64,000 nucleotides of DNA from Kineococcus aurantiacus (GTDB lineage: Bacteria; Actinomycetota; Actinomycetes; Actinomycetales; Kineococcaceae): the NCBI RefSeq assembly GCF_013409345.1, contig NZ_JACCBB010000001.1, positions 1,798,001 to 1,862,000 of the forward strand. Reading direction: 5' to 3'. The notes under the pieces were generated by a model that saw only the letters and a program-made list of their open reading frames with translations, was not told the DNA's origin and did not search any database. Positions 19,254 to 27,914 of this stretch are shown here, one piece after another (position 1 is the stretch's first letter; every line of letters begins with the position of its first letter). The position numbers and the translations under genes were made by a program.

Positions 19254-20606
19254 ATGAGCACTGGCGCTCTGAACCGCACGAAGAAGGACCGCACGCACTT
19301 CCTGTACCTGGCTGTCATCGTGGCGGTCGCCCTGGGCATCGGCGTGGGGTTGCTGTTCCCCGACGTCGGCAAGGACCTCAAACCGCTGGGCACCGGTTTC
19401 GTGGCCCTCGTGAAGATGATGATCGCGCCGGTCATCTTCTGCACGATCGTGCTCGGCATCGGCTCGGTGCGCGCCGCGGCCAAGGTCGGCCGGGTCGGCG
19501 GGACGGCGCTGCTGTACTTCCTGGTGATGAGCGGTTTCGCGCTCGTCATCGGCCTGGTCGTGGGGAACCTGCTGCCGGTGACGAACCTGCAGCTGACCGA
19601 CGACCTGCGCGGGCAGGGCGCGAAGCTGGCCGAGACCGCGCACGAGAGCGGCGGGTCGGTCGACTTCCTGCTGGGGATCATCCCGACGTCGCTGTTCTCG
19701 GCCCTGACCGACGGCTCGGTCCTGGAGGCGCTGTTCGTGGCCCTGCTCGTCGGGTTCGCCCTGCAGGGCCTCGGCGAGGCGGGGCAGCGGGCGCTGCAGG
19801 CGGTCGAGACGATCAAGAAGGTCGTCTTCAAGGTGCTGGCGATGGTCATGTGGGCCGCCCCGGTCGGGGCGTTCGGCGCGATCGCGGCCGTCGTCGGCGA
19901 GACCGGCGCGGACGCGCTGAAGGCGCTGGCGACGGTGATGGCCGGGTTCTACGTCACGTGCGCGCTGTTCGTGGTCGTCGTCCTGGGCCTGCTGCTGCGG
20001 GTCGTGGCCAAGCTGAACCTCTTCAAGGTCCTGCGGTACGTGGCCCGCGAGCTGCTGCTCATCGTCTCCACCTCCAGCTCCGAGACGGCGCTGCCGCGGC
20101 TCATCGCCAAGATGGAGCACGCCGGGGTGCACCGCTCGACGGTGGGCATCACCGTCCCCACGGGGTACTCGTTCAACCTCGACGGCACCGCGATCTACCT
20201 GACGATGGCGTCGCTGTTCATCGCGAACTCGCTGGGGCAGCCCATGTCGGTCGGTGAGCAGGTGTCGCTGCTGCTGTTCATGGTCATCGCCTCCAAGGGC
20301 GCCGCGGGGGTCTCCGGGGCGGGTCTGGCGACGCTGGCCGGTGGGCTGGCCTCGCACAAGCCGGCGCTGCTGGACGGGGTGGGGCTCATCGTGGGCATCG
20401 ACCGGTTCATGTCCGAGGCCCGCGCGGTGACGAACTTCATCGGCAACACGGTGGGGACCCTCGTCATCGCCACCTGGACCGGGACGCTGGACCGCGAGCA
20501 GCTCACGGAGGTGCTCGCCGGGCGGCGCCCGTTCGACGAGACGTCGATGGACCCCTCCCGCGAGGCGGCCACCGACGTGCGGGACCAGGCCGCCGTCCCC
20601 GCCTGA
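19254..20606 (+). CDS. dctA: C4-dicarboxylate/H+ (Na+) symporter, DctA family
   Basis: Imports succinate, fumarate, malate or similar acids across the membrane. The 450-residue protein has the family length, about eight membrane helices and two re-entrant loops. The serine-rich motif STSSSETALPRL, the GYSFNLDGTAIYL segment and ASKGAAGVSGAG are characteristic, with Asn/Asp residues in GIDRFMSEARAVTNFIGN lining the substrate site. GAGAGGGT before the ATG at 19254 is the ribosome site. Divergent to a DcuS/DcuR-like pair, whose product probably controls it. Glutamate transport is less likely given the context. Confidence 0.92.
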   Translation: MSTGALNRTKKDRTHFLYLAVIVAVALGIGVGLLFPDVGKDLKPLGTGFVALVKMMIAPVIFCTIVLGIGSVRAAAKVGRVGGTALLYFLVMSGFALVIGLVVGNLLPVTNLQLTDDLRGQGAKLAETAHESGGSVDFLLGIIPTSLFSALTDGSVLEALFVALLVGFALQGLGEAGQRALQAVETIKKVVFKVLAMVMWAAPVGAFGAIAAVVGETGADALKALATVMAGFYVTCALFVVVVLGLLLRVVAKLNLFKVLRYVARELLLIVSTSSSETALPRLIAKMEHAGVHRSTVGITVPTGYSFNLDGTAIYLTMASLFIANSLGQPMSVGEQVSLLLFMVIASKGAAGVSGAGLATLAGGLASHKPALLDGVGLIVGIDRFMSEARAVTNFIGNTVGTLVIATWTGTLDREQLTEVLAGRRPFDETSMDPSREAATDVRDQAAVPA

Positions 20607-20633
20607 CCCGACCTGGCCCAGCCCGACCCGACC

Positions 20634-20675
20634 CGACGGCCGGGGACCGCTCCGCGGAGCGGTCCCCGGCCGTCG
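20634..20675. terminator. Perfect 42-bp palindrome between dctA and metX
   Basis: Both arms (20634-20654 and 20655-20675) are exact reverse complements with no spacer. It sits between two convergent stops and probably ends both transcripts; the central bases would form the loop. No T tract is present. Confidence 0.85.
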
Positions 20676-20714
20676 TGGTCCGTCCGGGCCCGTCGGGTCC
20701 GTGCCGGCCCGGGG

Positions 20715-21938
20715 TCAGCGGCGGCCGAGGGCGAGGGTCTCGGCCACCAGCGGCTCGATCTGCGCGGCCTCCAGCAGGAACCCGTCGTGCCCGGAGGAGG
20801 ACGTCACCACCCGCAGGCCCCCGACGACGGCCGGGGCCGCGTCGACGATCCGCTGGGAGTCCGCGACGGGGTAGAGCCGGTCGGAGTCGACGGCCACGAC
20901 GACCAGCGGCGTCGTGACCGCGGCGAGCGCGGCCTCGGTGCCGCCGCGGCCCAGCCCGACGTCCCAGGTGTTCATGGCGTCGGTCAGCGCGACGTAGGAC
21001 CCGGCGTCGAAGCGGCGCACGAGCTTGTCGGCGTGGTGGTCCAGGTAGCTCTGCACGGCGTAGCGGCCCGCGCCCTCGGGGGACAGCGGGTCCTCGCCGA
21101 ACTGCGCCTCGCGGCCGAAGCGGGCCTGGAGCTCGGCCGCGGTCCGGTACGACAGGTGCGCGAGGCGGCGGGCCAGACCCAGGCCCACGTGCGGGCCCTG
21201 CCCGTCGGGCGCGGAGTGGTAGTCGCCGCCGCGCCAGCCGGGGTCGCTGACGATCGCGGTGATCTGGGCGCTCTGCCCGCCGATCTGGTCGGCGGTGGAG
21301 GCCGCCGCGGAGGCCAGCACCAGCGACGCGCCCACCCGGCCGGGGTGGGCCGCGGCCCACTCCAGGGCCCGCATCCCGCCCATCGACCCGCCGATGACGG
21401 CGGCGAAGCGGGCGATCCCCAGGGCGTCGGCGAGGCGGGCCTCGGCCGCGACCTGGTCGGCGACGGTGATCCGGGGGAAGGCCGAGCCCCACGGGCGGGT
21501 GGTGCCCGGTCGCGGGGAGGAGGGCCCGGTGGAGCCCTGGCAGCCGCCGACGACGTTGGCCGCGACGACGAACCAGCGGCGCGTGTCGAGGGCCTTGCCG
21601 GGGCCGACGAGGGCCGACCACCAGCCGGCCGTGGGGTGGCCGGGGCCGGCCTCGCCGCTGACGTGGGAGTCGCCGGTCAGGGCGTGCTCGACGAGGACGG
21701 CGTTGGAGCCGTCCGCGTCGAGCTCGCCCCACGTCTCGTAGGCCAGCCGGACCTGCGGCAGGACCCCGCCGAGCTGCAGGGGCAGGTCCCCGACGTCGGC
21801 GAACCGCCGGCGCCCGACGGGGTCACCGTCGTGCCAGCCGCCGGAGGCCGGGGGCGCCGCGGGCGTCAGCGCGCGCGCCACCTGCGCCGGGACGTCCTCC
21901 GCCAGCTCGCGCGAACCCACACCCACGTCGACGACCAC
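20715..21938 (-). CDS. metX: Homoserine O-acetyltransferase
   Basis: Acetylates L-homoserine with acetyl-CoA in methionine synthesis. The 407-residue alpha/beta hydrolase has the nucleophile elbow GGSMGGMRALEW, the aspartate in VVAVDSDRLYPV and the histidine in SSSGHDGFLLE, plus ANVVGGCQGSTGPSS. GAGGAGGAGC immediately upstream fixes the GTG at 21938. metY lies 50 bp upstream in the same direction, giving the pair needed for direct sulfhydrylation. Succinyl rather than acetyl specificity cannot be fully excluded from sequence. Confidence 0.93.
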   Translation of the reverse strand: MVVDVGVGSRELAEDVPAQVARALTPAAPPASGGWHDGDPVGRRRFADVGDLPLQLGGVLPQVRLAYETWGELDADGSNAVLVEHALTGDSHVSGEAGPGHPTAGWWSALVGPGKALDTRRWFVVAANVVGGCQGSTGPSSPRPGTTRPWGSAFPRITVADQVAAEARLADALGIARFAAVIGGSMGGMRALEWAAAHPGRVGASLVLASAAASTADQIGGQSAQITAIVSDPGWRGGDYHSAPDGQGPHVGLGLARRLAHLSYRTAAELQARFGREAQFGEDPLSPEGAGRYAVQSYLDHHADKLVRRFDAGSYVALTDAMNTWDVGLGRGGTEAALAAVTTPLVVVAVDSDRLYPVADSQRIVDAAPAVVGGLRVVTSSSGHDGFLLEAAQIEPLVAETLALGRR

Positions 21939-21988
21939 CGCTCCTCCTCGCCCTGCGCTGCTCCTCCAGTGTCCCCGACGCGGGCGGT

Positions 21989-23314
21989 TCAGACGGACGC
22001 GCCGGAGGGCACCGCGGCGGCTGCCGCGGCGAAGCCGGTGCGCAGGTCGGCGAGGATGTCCTCGATGTTCTCCACGCCCACGGCGAGGCGGACCAGGCCC
22101 GGCGTGACGCCGGAGGCGAGCTGCTCCAGCTCGCTGAGCTGGCTGTGGGTCGTGGAGGCCGGGTGGACCACGAGGGAGCGGACGTCGCCGATGTTGGCGA
22201 CGTGGCTGTGCAGGACGAGGGCGTCGACGAACGCCTTGCCGGCCGCCAGGCCCCCGGCGATCTCGAAGGCCAGCACGGCCCCGGAGCCCTTCGGGGCGTA
22301 CTTGCGGGCCTGGGCGTGCCAGGGCGAGGAGGGCAGCGAGGCCCAGTTCACCGACAGGACGTCGTCGCGCGCCTCGAGGAACCGCGCGACCTCCCCGGCG
22401 TTCTCGACGTGCCGCTCCACGCGCAGCGACAGCGTCTCCAGGCCCTGGGCGATGAGGAAGGCGTTGAAGGGCGAGACGGCGGGGCCGAGGTCGCGCAGGA
22501 GCTGCACGCGCAGCTTGATCAGGTACGCGAGCTGCCCGACGGCGTCGGTGAAGACGACGCCGTGGTAGCTGGGGTCGGGCGCGGTCAGGCCGGGGAAGCG
22601 GTCCGAGGCCGTCCAGTCGAAGCGGCCGGAGTCGACGACGACGCCGGCCACGGACGTGCCGTGCCCGCCGAGGTACTTCGTCGCCGAGTGCACGACGATG
22701 TCGGCGCCGTGCTCGAAGGGCCGCACGAGGTAGGGCGTGGCGATGGTGTTGTCGACGACGAGCGGGACGCCGTGCTCGTGGGCGACGCCCGCGACGGTCT
22801 CGATGTCCAGGACGTCCCCGGCGGGGTTGGAGATGGTCTCGCCGTAGAACAGCTTGGTCTCCGGGCGCACGGCCGCGGCCCAGGAGGCGGCGTCGTCGGG
22901 GTCGGCGACGAAGGTGACCGAGATGCCCATCTTGGGCAGGGTGTGGTGGAAGAGGTTGTACGTCCCGCCGTACAGCCGCGGGCTGGAGACGACGTGGTCG
23001 CCGGCGGAGGCGATGTTGAGGATCGCGAGGGTCTCGGCGGCCTGGCCGGAGGCGACCAGCAGGGCCCCGACGCCGCCTTCGAGCGCGGCGATGCGCTGCT
23101 CGACGGTGTCCTGGGTCGGGTTCATGATCCGCGTGTAGATGTTGCCCAGCTCGGTCAGGCCGAACAGCGCCGCGGCGTGGTCGGTGTCGCGGAACTGGTA
23201 GCTCGTCGTCTGGTAGATCGGCAGGGCGCGGGCCCCGGTCGCGGGGTCGGGCGTCTGGCCGGCGTGCACCTGGAGGGTCTCGAACTTCCAGGCAGGGGTG
23301 GTCTCGTCGCTCAC
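21989..23314 (-). CDS. metY: O-acetylhomoserine aminocarboxypropyltransferase (sulfhydrylase)
   Basis: PLP enzyme that makes homocysteine from O-acetylhomoserine and sulfide. The 441-residue length and sequence are typical of MetY within the Cys/Met metabolism family: YTRIMNPTQDTVEQRIAALE near the N-terminus and the PLP lysine in SATKYLGGHGT. The GTG at 23314 begins VSDETTPAWKFETLQVHAGQ and is preceded by CGAGGA. It precedes metX in the same transcript. A 50-bp gap separates it from a small upstream ORF that could be a regulatory leader; no SAM riboswitch was recognised. Confidence 0.93.
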   Translation of the reverse strand: MSDETTPAWKFETLQVHAGQTPDPATGARALPIYQTTSYQFRDTDHAAALFGLTELGNIYTRIMNPTQDTVEQRIAALEGGVGALLVASGQAAETLAILNIASAGDHVVSSPRLYGGTYNLFHHTLPKMGISVTFVADPDDAASWAAAVRPETKLFYGETISNPAGDVLDIETVAGVAHEHGVPLVVDNTIATPYLVRPFEHGADIVVHSATKYLGGHGTSVAGVVVDSGRFDWTASDRFPGLTAPDPSYHGVVFTDAVGQLAYLIKLRVQLLRDLGPAVSPFNAFLIAQGLETLSLRVERHVENAGEVARFLEARDDVLSVNWASLPSSPWHAQARKYAPKGSGAVLAFEIAGGLAAGKAFVDALVLHSHVANIGDVRSLVVHPASTTHSQLSELEQLASGVTPGLVRLAVGVENIEDILADLRTGFAAAAAAVPSGASV

Positions 23315-23364
23315 GGTGGGTCCTCGGTCGTCGCGGGTGGGTGTCGGGCACGTCGGGGGAACGA

Positions 23365-23559
23365 CTAGGGGCGCCGACACAGCCCGTCGAAGAGGTACGC
23401 GCGTCGGCTCGGCCAGAACGGGTCGAGCACCACCAGCGTCGGGAGCACGTCCCGATGGTGCCGCCGCGGTGAACGCGAGGGCAACTCGCTCCTGGGGACG
23501 ACCTCCGGACGGACGGTCCAGGTCTCCACATGATCGACTGAGAGTGTTCCTGTGAACAC
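23365..23559 (-). CDS. Possible leader ORF upstream of metY
   Basis: A 64-codon frame starting GTG at 23559, about 19 bases after a probable transcription start and ending 50 bases before metY. The product is rich in Arg and Pro and ends LFDGLCRRP. Sulfur-gene leader peptides in actinobacteria often end in Cys-Arg repeats, so a cysteine-sensing attenuation role is conceivable. A shorter version could begin at the GTG at 23433. No ribosome site is clear. It may not be translated at all. Confidence 0.3.
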   Translation of the reverse strand: MFTGTLSVDHVETWTVRPEVVPRSELPSRSPRRHHRDVLPTLVVLDPFWPSRRAYLFDGLCRRP

Positions 23560-23584
23560 GCGGCGAAATCACCGAGGGTCTGGC

Positions 23585-23594
23585 AGGCTAGCCT
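23585..23594. promoter_or_regulatory. Palindromic AGGCTAGCCT, possible shared -10 core for metY and the 23.7-kb gene
   Basis: This perfect 10-bp palindrome gives TAGCCT, a TANNNT-type -10 box, on both strands. It lies in the 353-bp divergent region 23315-23667, which also contains the dyads GTGTTC-CTGT-GAACAC (23544-23559) and GCGATTAATCGC (23606-23617). Those two are possible operators. Confidence 0.35.
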
Positions 23595-23667
23595 CGCGAC
23601 TCTGTGCGATTAATCGCTCACGTTCAGCAGCATCCTTGAGCACCTACTACTCAGTTGTGGAGCATCG

Positions 23668-24027
23668 ATGGACGACCAGCGCACCCCCGCGGGCGCCCCC
23701 GCCCCGGTGACCGACGACGACCTGCAGGTCATCCGCTGGGACGCCCCGGCCTGGGCGGCCCGCGGCCTGGAGGTCGAGGGCGGCTGGCTGCACAGCTTCG
23801 AGGCCCGCGTGGTCCCGCTGGAGGGGGACGAGGGCGCCGAGCGCCCCTGCCCCGTCCGCCTGGAGTCCACCGACCTCGCCTACGCCGAGAACGGCCAGAC
23901 CGTCCTGCGCCGCTTCGGTCCCCGCGTCTTCATCGGCGACATCGCGCAGCTGTCGCTGCCCGAGGCCCAGCGGCTCGTCGCCGCCCTCAGCGAGGTCATC
24001 GAGCGGGCGCAGGGCCCGGCCGCCTGA
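23668..24027 (+). CDS. Conserved hypothetical protein
   Basis: A 119-residue acidic, soluble protein that I cannot assign. The N-terminal 20 residues are low-complexity, then a compact domain runs through RWDAPAWAARGLEVEGGW and ends with RVFIGDIAQLSLPEAQRLV and an amphipathic helix. No signal peptide, membrane helix or catalytic motif is visible. GGAG upstream supports the ATG at 23668. It precedes the dehydrogenase by 51 bp, but a separate promoter-like TACCTT for that gene argues against a strict operon. Confidence 0.75.
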   Translation: MDDQRTPAGAPAPVTDDDLQVIRWDAPAWAARGLEVEGGWLHSFEARVVPLEGDEGAERPCPVRLESTDLAYAENGQTVLRRFGPRVFIGDIAQLSLPEAQRLVAALSEVIERAQGPAA

Positions 24028-24078
24028 GCCGCCCGCACCGCGTCGGGTCACCCCCGCCGGACCGGATACCTTGCGCCC

Positions 24079-25089
24079 ATGACGCAACGCACCGGCCGCG
24101 CCGTCCAGATCAGCGAGCCCGGCACCCTCGAACTCCTCGACACCGTCACCCCTGACCCGGGCCCGGGCGAGGCGCTGGTCCAGGTCGCCTACTGCGGCAT
24201 CTGCGGGTCCGACCGCGAGGTGTTCGCCGGCACCCGCCCGGCCGAGTTCGTCCGCTACCCCGTCGTCGCGGGCCACGAGTGGTCCGGCACCGTCGCGGCC
24301 GTCGGCGCGGGCGTGCCGCAGTCCCTCGTGGGCCGCGCCGTCGTCGGCCAGGGCATCCGCACCGCCGAGGGGACCCCCGCCTCGCTGGAGGGCGACACCG
24401 AGGGCTGGCCGCAGGAGTACGAGGAGACCGGGTTCACCCTGCCCGGCGGCTGGGCCACGTGGCTGACGCTGCCCGCCCGCTACCTGCACGTCCTGCCCGA
24501 GGGGGCCGACCTGCGCGCGGCCGCCGGGATCGAGCCGGCCGCGTGCGTGGCCGAGGCCGTCCTGCTCGCCGACGTCAGCGTGGGGTCGAAGGTCGCCGTC
24601 GTCGGCGCCGGGACCCTGGGGCTGCTGTGCGTGCAGCTGCTCAAGGGCGCCGGGGCGCAGGTCACCGTCGTGCACCACAACGACGAGCGCCGGGAGCTGG
24701 CCGAGCGGTGCGGCGCGGCCCACTACACGGGCGACGTGAGCACGCTGGACGCCACGTTCGACGCCGTCGTCGAGGCCGCCGGGGTCCCCGGCATCGCCCG
24801 GACCGCCGTGGGCCTGGCCCGTCGCGGGGGGCGGGTGGTCCTGACCGGCATCCCCGCCGAGGACCACGACGACCTGTCCTCCCTCGACCTGGTCTCGCGC
24901 AACGTCCACGTCCTGACGGTCTTCGGGGCCCCCACCCGGGCGTGGGCCTACGCGGTGCGCGCCTTCTCCGCCGGGGTCCTGGACCCCAGCCCGCTCATCA
25001 CCCACGAGTTCGACCTGGCCGACGCCGGGGCGGCCCTGGACGAGCTGAGCGCGCGCCGGGGCGCCCTCAAGGTGCTGCTGAAGCCCTGA
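24079..25089 (+). CDS. Zinc-type alcohol dehydrogenase-like protein (medium-chain dehydrogenase)
   Basis: A 336-residue medium-chain dehydrogenase/reductase. The catalytic zinc ligands appear as Cys in YCGICGSDREV and His-Glu in AGHEWSG; the Rossmann motif VVGAGTLGLLCVQLL binds NAD(P). The four-cysteine structural zinc lobe of sorbitol/threonine dehydrogenases is missing: that region (about residues 92-120) reads TAEGTPASLEGDTEGW with no cysteine. Substrate is therefore uncertain, most likely a polyol, sugar or amino alcohol. TACCTT six bases before the ATG at 24079 suggests a leaderless transcript. Confidence 0.84.
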   Translation: MTQRTGRAVQISEPGTLELLDTVTPDPGPGEALVQVAYCGICGSDREVFAGTRPAEFVRYPVVAGHEWSGTVAAVGAGVPQSLVGRAVVGQGIRTAEGTPASLEGDTEGWPQEYEETGFTLPGGWATWLTLPARYLHVLPEGADLRAAAGIEPAACVAEAVLLADVSVGSKVAVVGAGTLGLLCVQLLKGAGAQVTVVHHNDERRELAERCGAAHYTGDVSTLDATFDAVVEAAGVPGIARTAVGLARRGGRVVLTGIPAEDHDDLSSLDLVSRNVHVLTVFGAPTRAWAYAVRAFSAGVLDPSPLITHEFDLADAGAALDELSARRGALKVLLKP

Positions 25090-25100
25090 CGACGGCCCCG

Positions 25101-25131
25101 CCGACGGGGGCCCGGGCCGGGTCCCCGTCGG
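25101..25131 (+). terminator. Hairpin after the dehydrogenase gene
   Basis: CCGACGGGG (25101-25109) pairs with CCCCGTCGG (25123-25131), with further GC pairing inside. It begins 12 bp after the stop and separates this gene from the GGDEF-EAL gene. Confidence 0.6.
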
Positions 25132-25199
25132 ACGCGGGACCATTTCGTGACACGCTGCGGGGAACACCACACGGTGAGTGACTCCCCGAAGGAGCGTTC

Positions 25200-27914
25200 G
25201 TGCTGCGGTCCCGCCCCCGGCGGCGCCCCGGTCGCCGTCACCGGCGCCGGCCCGCCACCCTGCACCGCAGCCTCCTGGTCCTGGTCCTGGCCCCGGTCGT
25301 GGGGCTGGTCGGCCTCATGGCGTACGCCGTCGACGACCAGGCCGGGCGCGCCCGGGCCGCCGGGCAGGCCGCCGACGCCGTCCGCGCCGCCGTCGCCCTC
25401 GACGCCGTCCGCGCCGCCGTCGCCCGCGAGGTCGTGCCCGTGCTGGGCCAGGCCGTCCTGCGGGACCCGGCCAGCGCGACGTCCGTGGGCGTCGACGCCG
25501 GCACCGTCTCCTCGCTGTCGGTGGTCGCCGGGCCCGCCCTCGCCGCGCAGCTGGGCACCGTGCGGGCCGGCACCGACGAGGCCCTGGCCGCCGCCCGCTC
25601 CACCGCCGCGCGGCGGACCGCCGACCGGGTCGCGGCGACCGTGGCGGGGTTGCGGGCCCGCTCGGCCGACGGGGCCGACCTCAGCGTCGTCTTCGCCGGC
25701 TACCAGGCCGTCGCCGCCGACCTGACCACCCGCGTCGGGGACCTCCTCGCCGCCTCCCGGATCGCCGGCCTCGACGACGCCGGCACCCGCGCCGTCCTGG
25801 ACCTGCGCCTGGTCTCGCGGGCCTCGGCGCTGGCGAGCGTCGAGGTGCCGCTGTTCCTCGCCGACGCGGTCCGCTCCGCGGCGGGCACGGCGGGCACGGC
25901 GGGCACGGCGGGCACGGGGGGCACCGGCGACCGGGACGCCTTCCTCACCGCCTGGGGCGGGTACCGCAACGCCTCGGTGGAGGTGCTGGAGCAGGCCTCC
26001 CCCGCCGTCCGCGACGACTGGCTCGCGGCCACCGCCCCCACCGCGGCCGCCCTGGACGCCCCGCTGCAGGCCGCCGCGCTGGGCGGGGCGGCGCCCACCC
26101 CGGCGCAGCTGGTGGGCCTGACGACGGCCAACGGCACGCGCGACGAGGCGCTGCGCACCCTCGTCCGCGCCACCGGCGAGCGGGCCGTGGACCGGGCCCG
26201 GGAACCGGCCGCCGCGGCCCGCCGGGCCCTGGGGCTGCTCGTGGGCCTGTGCTCGCTCATCGTCGCCGGCACGCTGGCCGCGGCCCTGCTGCTGCGCCGC
26301 TGGGTCGCGGTGCCGCTGCGCCGGCTGGCCGAGCAGGCGCGCTCGGTCAGCGACGGCGACCTCGTCAACGTCGAGGAGTCCGGGCCCCTGGAGGTCCGGA
26401 CCGTGGCCCGGGGGCTGGCCGCGGCCGTGGACAACCTGCGGCGCGTGCGCGACCAGGCCCGGGCCGTGGCCGACGGGGCGCTGGACGCCGAGGTCGTGCG
26501 CCGGCCCGTGCACGGCCCGCTCGGGGAGGTCGTGCACGCCTCGGTGCTGCAGATGGTCGGCGCGCTGCGCGAGCGCGAGCTCCTGCAGGAGGTCCTGGCC
26601 CACCAGGCCTCCCACGACGCGCTGACCGGGCTGCCGAACCGGACGCACGCCACCGAGCTCGTCGCGGCGGCCCTGGCCCGCAGCACCCGCCACGACGGGC
26701 GGGTGGGCCTGCTGTTCGTCGACCTGGACCACTTCAAGACCGTCAACGACACCCACGGGCACGCCGCCGGCGACGAGCTGCTGCGCGTCGTGGCGGGCCG
26801 GATGGCGGGGGCCCTGCGCGGCGGGGACGCCCCGGCGCGGCTGGGCGGGGACGAGTTCGTCGTCGTGGTCGAGCACGTCGACGACGAGGCCCGCCTCGTC
26901 GACCTCGGCACCCGCGTCATCGCCGCCGTCAGCGCGCCCGTGGAGCTGTCGGGCCGGCACGCCGGGGTGCGGGTGCGGGTGGGCGCCAGCGTCGGGGTGG
27001 CGGTCAGCCCCGCCGGCGGCGGCTCGGCCGAGCGCCTGCTGCTGGAGGCCGACGCCGCCGCCTACCGCGCCAAGGCCGCCGGCCGCGGGACGGTCGCGGT
27101 CTTCGACGACGCCCTGCGCCGGGACATCGCCCGGCGCACCCAGCTGGAGGGCGCGCTGCGCGCCGGGCTCGACGCCGGCCAGCTCGTCCTGCACTACCAG
27201 CCCGTCGTGGACCTGCGCACCGGCGCCGTGCGGTCCGTCGAGGCGCTCGTGCGGTGGGACCGGCCCGGGCACGGGCTCGTGGGCCCCGACGCGTTCGTGC
27301 CCGTCGCCGAGGACTCCGACCTGGTGTGCGAGGTGGGGCGCTGGGCGCTGTCGCGGGCCGCCGAGCAGCTCGCCGCCTGGGACGCGGACGGCGGTGAGCT
27401 CGCGGGCGTCAACGCCGCCGTGAACGTCTCGGGCCGGCACCTGGCCCAGCCGCGGCTGCTGGGCGACGTCGCGCTGGCCTGCGCCGGGGCCGGGATCGTG
27501 CCCGAGCGGCTGACGGTCGAGATCACCGAGACGGTGCTGTTCGACGAGCCCACCGCCCGCGAGCACCTGCGCGCGCTGCGGGCCCTGGGCGTGCGGGTGG
27601 CGCTGGACGACTTCGGGACGGGCTACACCTCGATCGGGCAGCTGTCCCGGCTGCCGGTGGACACGCTGAAGATCGACCGCAGCTTCGTGGCCTCCCACGA
27701 AGACGCGCACACCGACCTGGTGCGGCTCGTCATCGGCGCCGCGCACAGCTTCTCCCTGGGCGTGGTGGCCGAGGGCGTGGAGGAGGCGGGGCAGCTGGAG
27801 GCGCTGCGCGCCGCCGACTGCGACGCGGCGCAGGGTTTCTGGCTGTCCCGGCCGCTGCCGGCCGAGCAGCTGGCCGCGCAGCTCAGCGCGACCGCAGCCG
27901 CCGCGCGAGGCTGA
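25200..27914 (+). CDS. Membrane GGDEF-EAL cyclic di-GMP enzyme
   Basis: A 904-residue protein controlling c-di-GMP. A very basic N-terminus precedes helix 1 (about 20-42), an extracytoplasmic helical sensor region (about 45-340), helix 2 (about 343-365), HAMP (about 366-420), GGDEF (about 470-630) and EAL (about 640-900). Both catalytic domains look active: GGDEF is intact, and the EAL half keeps EALVRW, EITET, DDFGTGY, KIDRSFV and AEGVEE. A GxxD I-site is not obvious. AAGGAG precedes the GTG at 25200. The sensor region contains an in-frame 9-bp repeat. The 3' end overlaps DedA by 32 bp. Confidence 0.93.
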   Translation: MLRSRPRRRPGRRHRRRPATLHRSLLVLVLAPVVGLVGLMAYAVDDQAGRARAAGQAADAVRAAVALDAVRAAVAREVVPVLGQAVLRDPASATSVGVDAGTVSSLSVVAGPALAAQLGTVRAGTDEALAAARSTAARRTADRVAATVAGLRARSADGADLSVVFAGYQAVAADLTTRVGDLLAASRIAGLDDAGTRAVLDLRLVSRASALASVEVPLFLADAVRSAAGTAGTAGTAGTGGTGDRDAFLTAWGGYRNASVEVLEQASPAVRDDWLAATAPTAAALDAPLQAAALGGAAPTPAQLVGLTTANGTRDEALRTLVRATGERAVDRAREPAAAARRALGLLVGLCSLIVAGTLAAALLLRRWVAVPLRRLAEQARSVSDGDLVNVEESGPLEVRTVARGLAAAVDNLRRVRDQARAVADGALDAEVVRRPVHGPLGEVVHASVLQMVGALRERELLQEVLAHQASHDALTGLPNRTHATELVAAALARSTRHDGRVGLLFVDLDHFKTVNDTHGHAAGDELLRVVAGRMAGALRGGDAPARLGGDEFVVVVEHVDDEARLVDLGTRVIAAVSAPVELSGRHAGVRVRVGASVGVAVSPAGGGSAERLLLEADAAAYRAKAAGRGTVAVFDDALRRDIARRTQLEGALRAGLDAGQLVLHYQPVVDLRTGAVRSVEALVRWDRPGHGLVGPDAFVPVAEDSDLVCEVGRWALSRAAEQLAAWDADGGELAGVNAAVNVSGRHLAQPRLLGDVALACAGAGIVPERLTVEITETVLFDEPTAREHLRALRALGVRVALDDFGTGYTSIGQLSRLPVDTLKIDRSFVASHEDAHTDLVRLVIGAAHSFSLGVVAEGVEEAGQLEALRAADCDAAQGFWLSRPLPAEQLAAQLSATAAAARG
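25881..25916 (+). repeat. Four exact 9-bp tandem repeats
   Basis: GCGGGCACG is repeated four times within the sensor region of the GGDEF-EAL gene, encoding an Ala-Gly-Thr run. The unit is a multiple of three, so slippage would change length without breaking the frame. Confidence 0.9.

Noticed and set aside
23315-23560. SAM riboswitch upstream of metY
   Set aside because: I looked for the conserved core of SAM-I, SAM-II and SAM-IV on the reverse strand and did not recognise one. A covariance search would be decisive.
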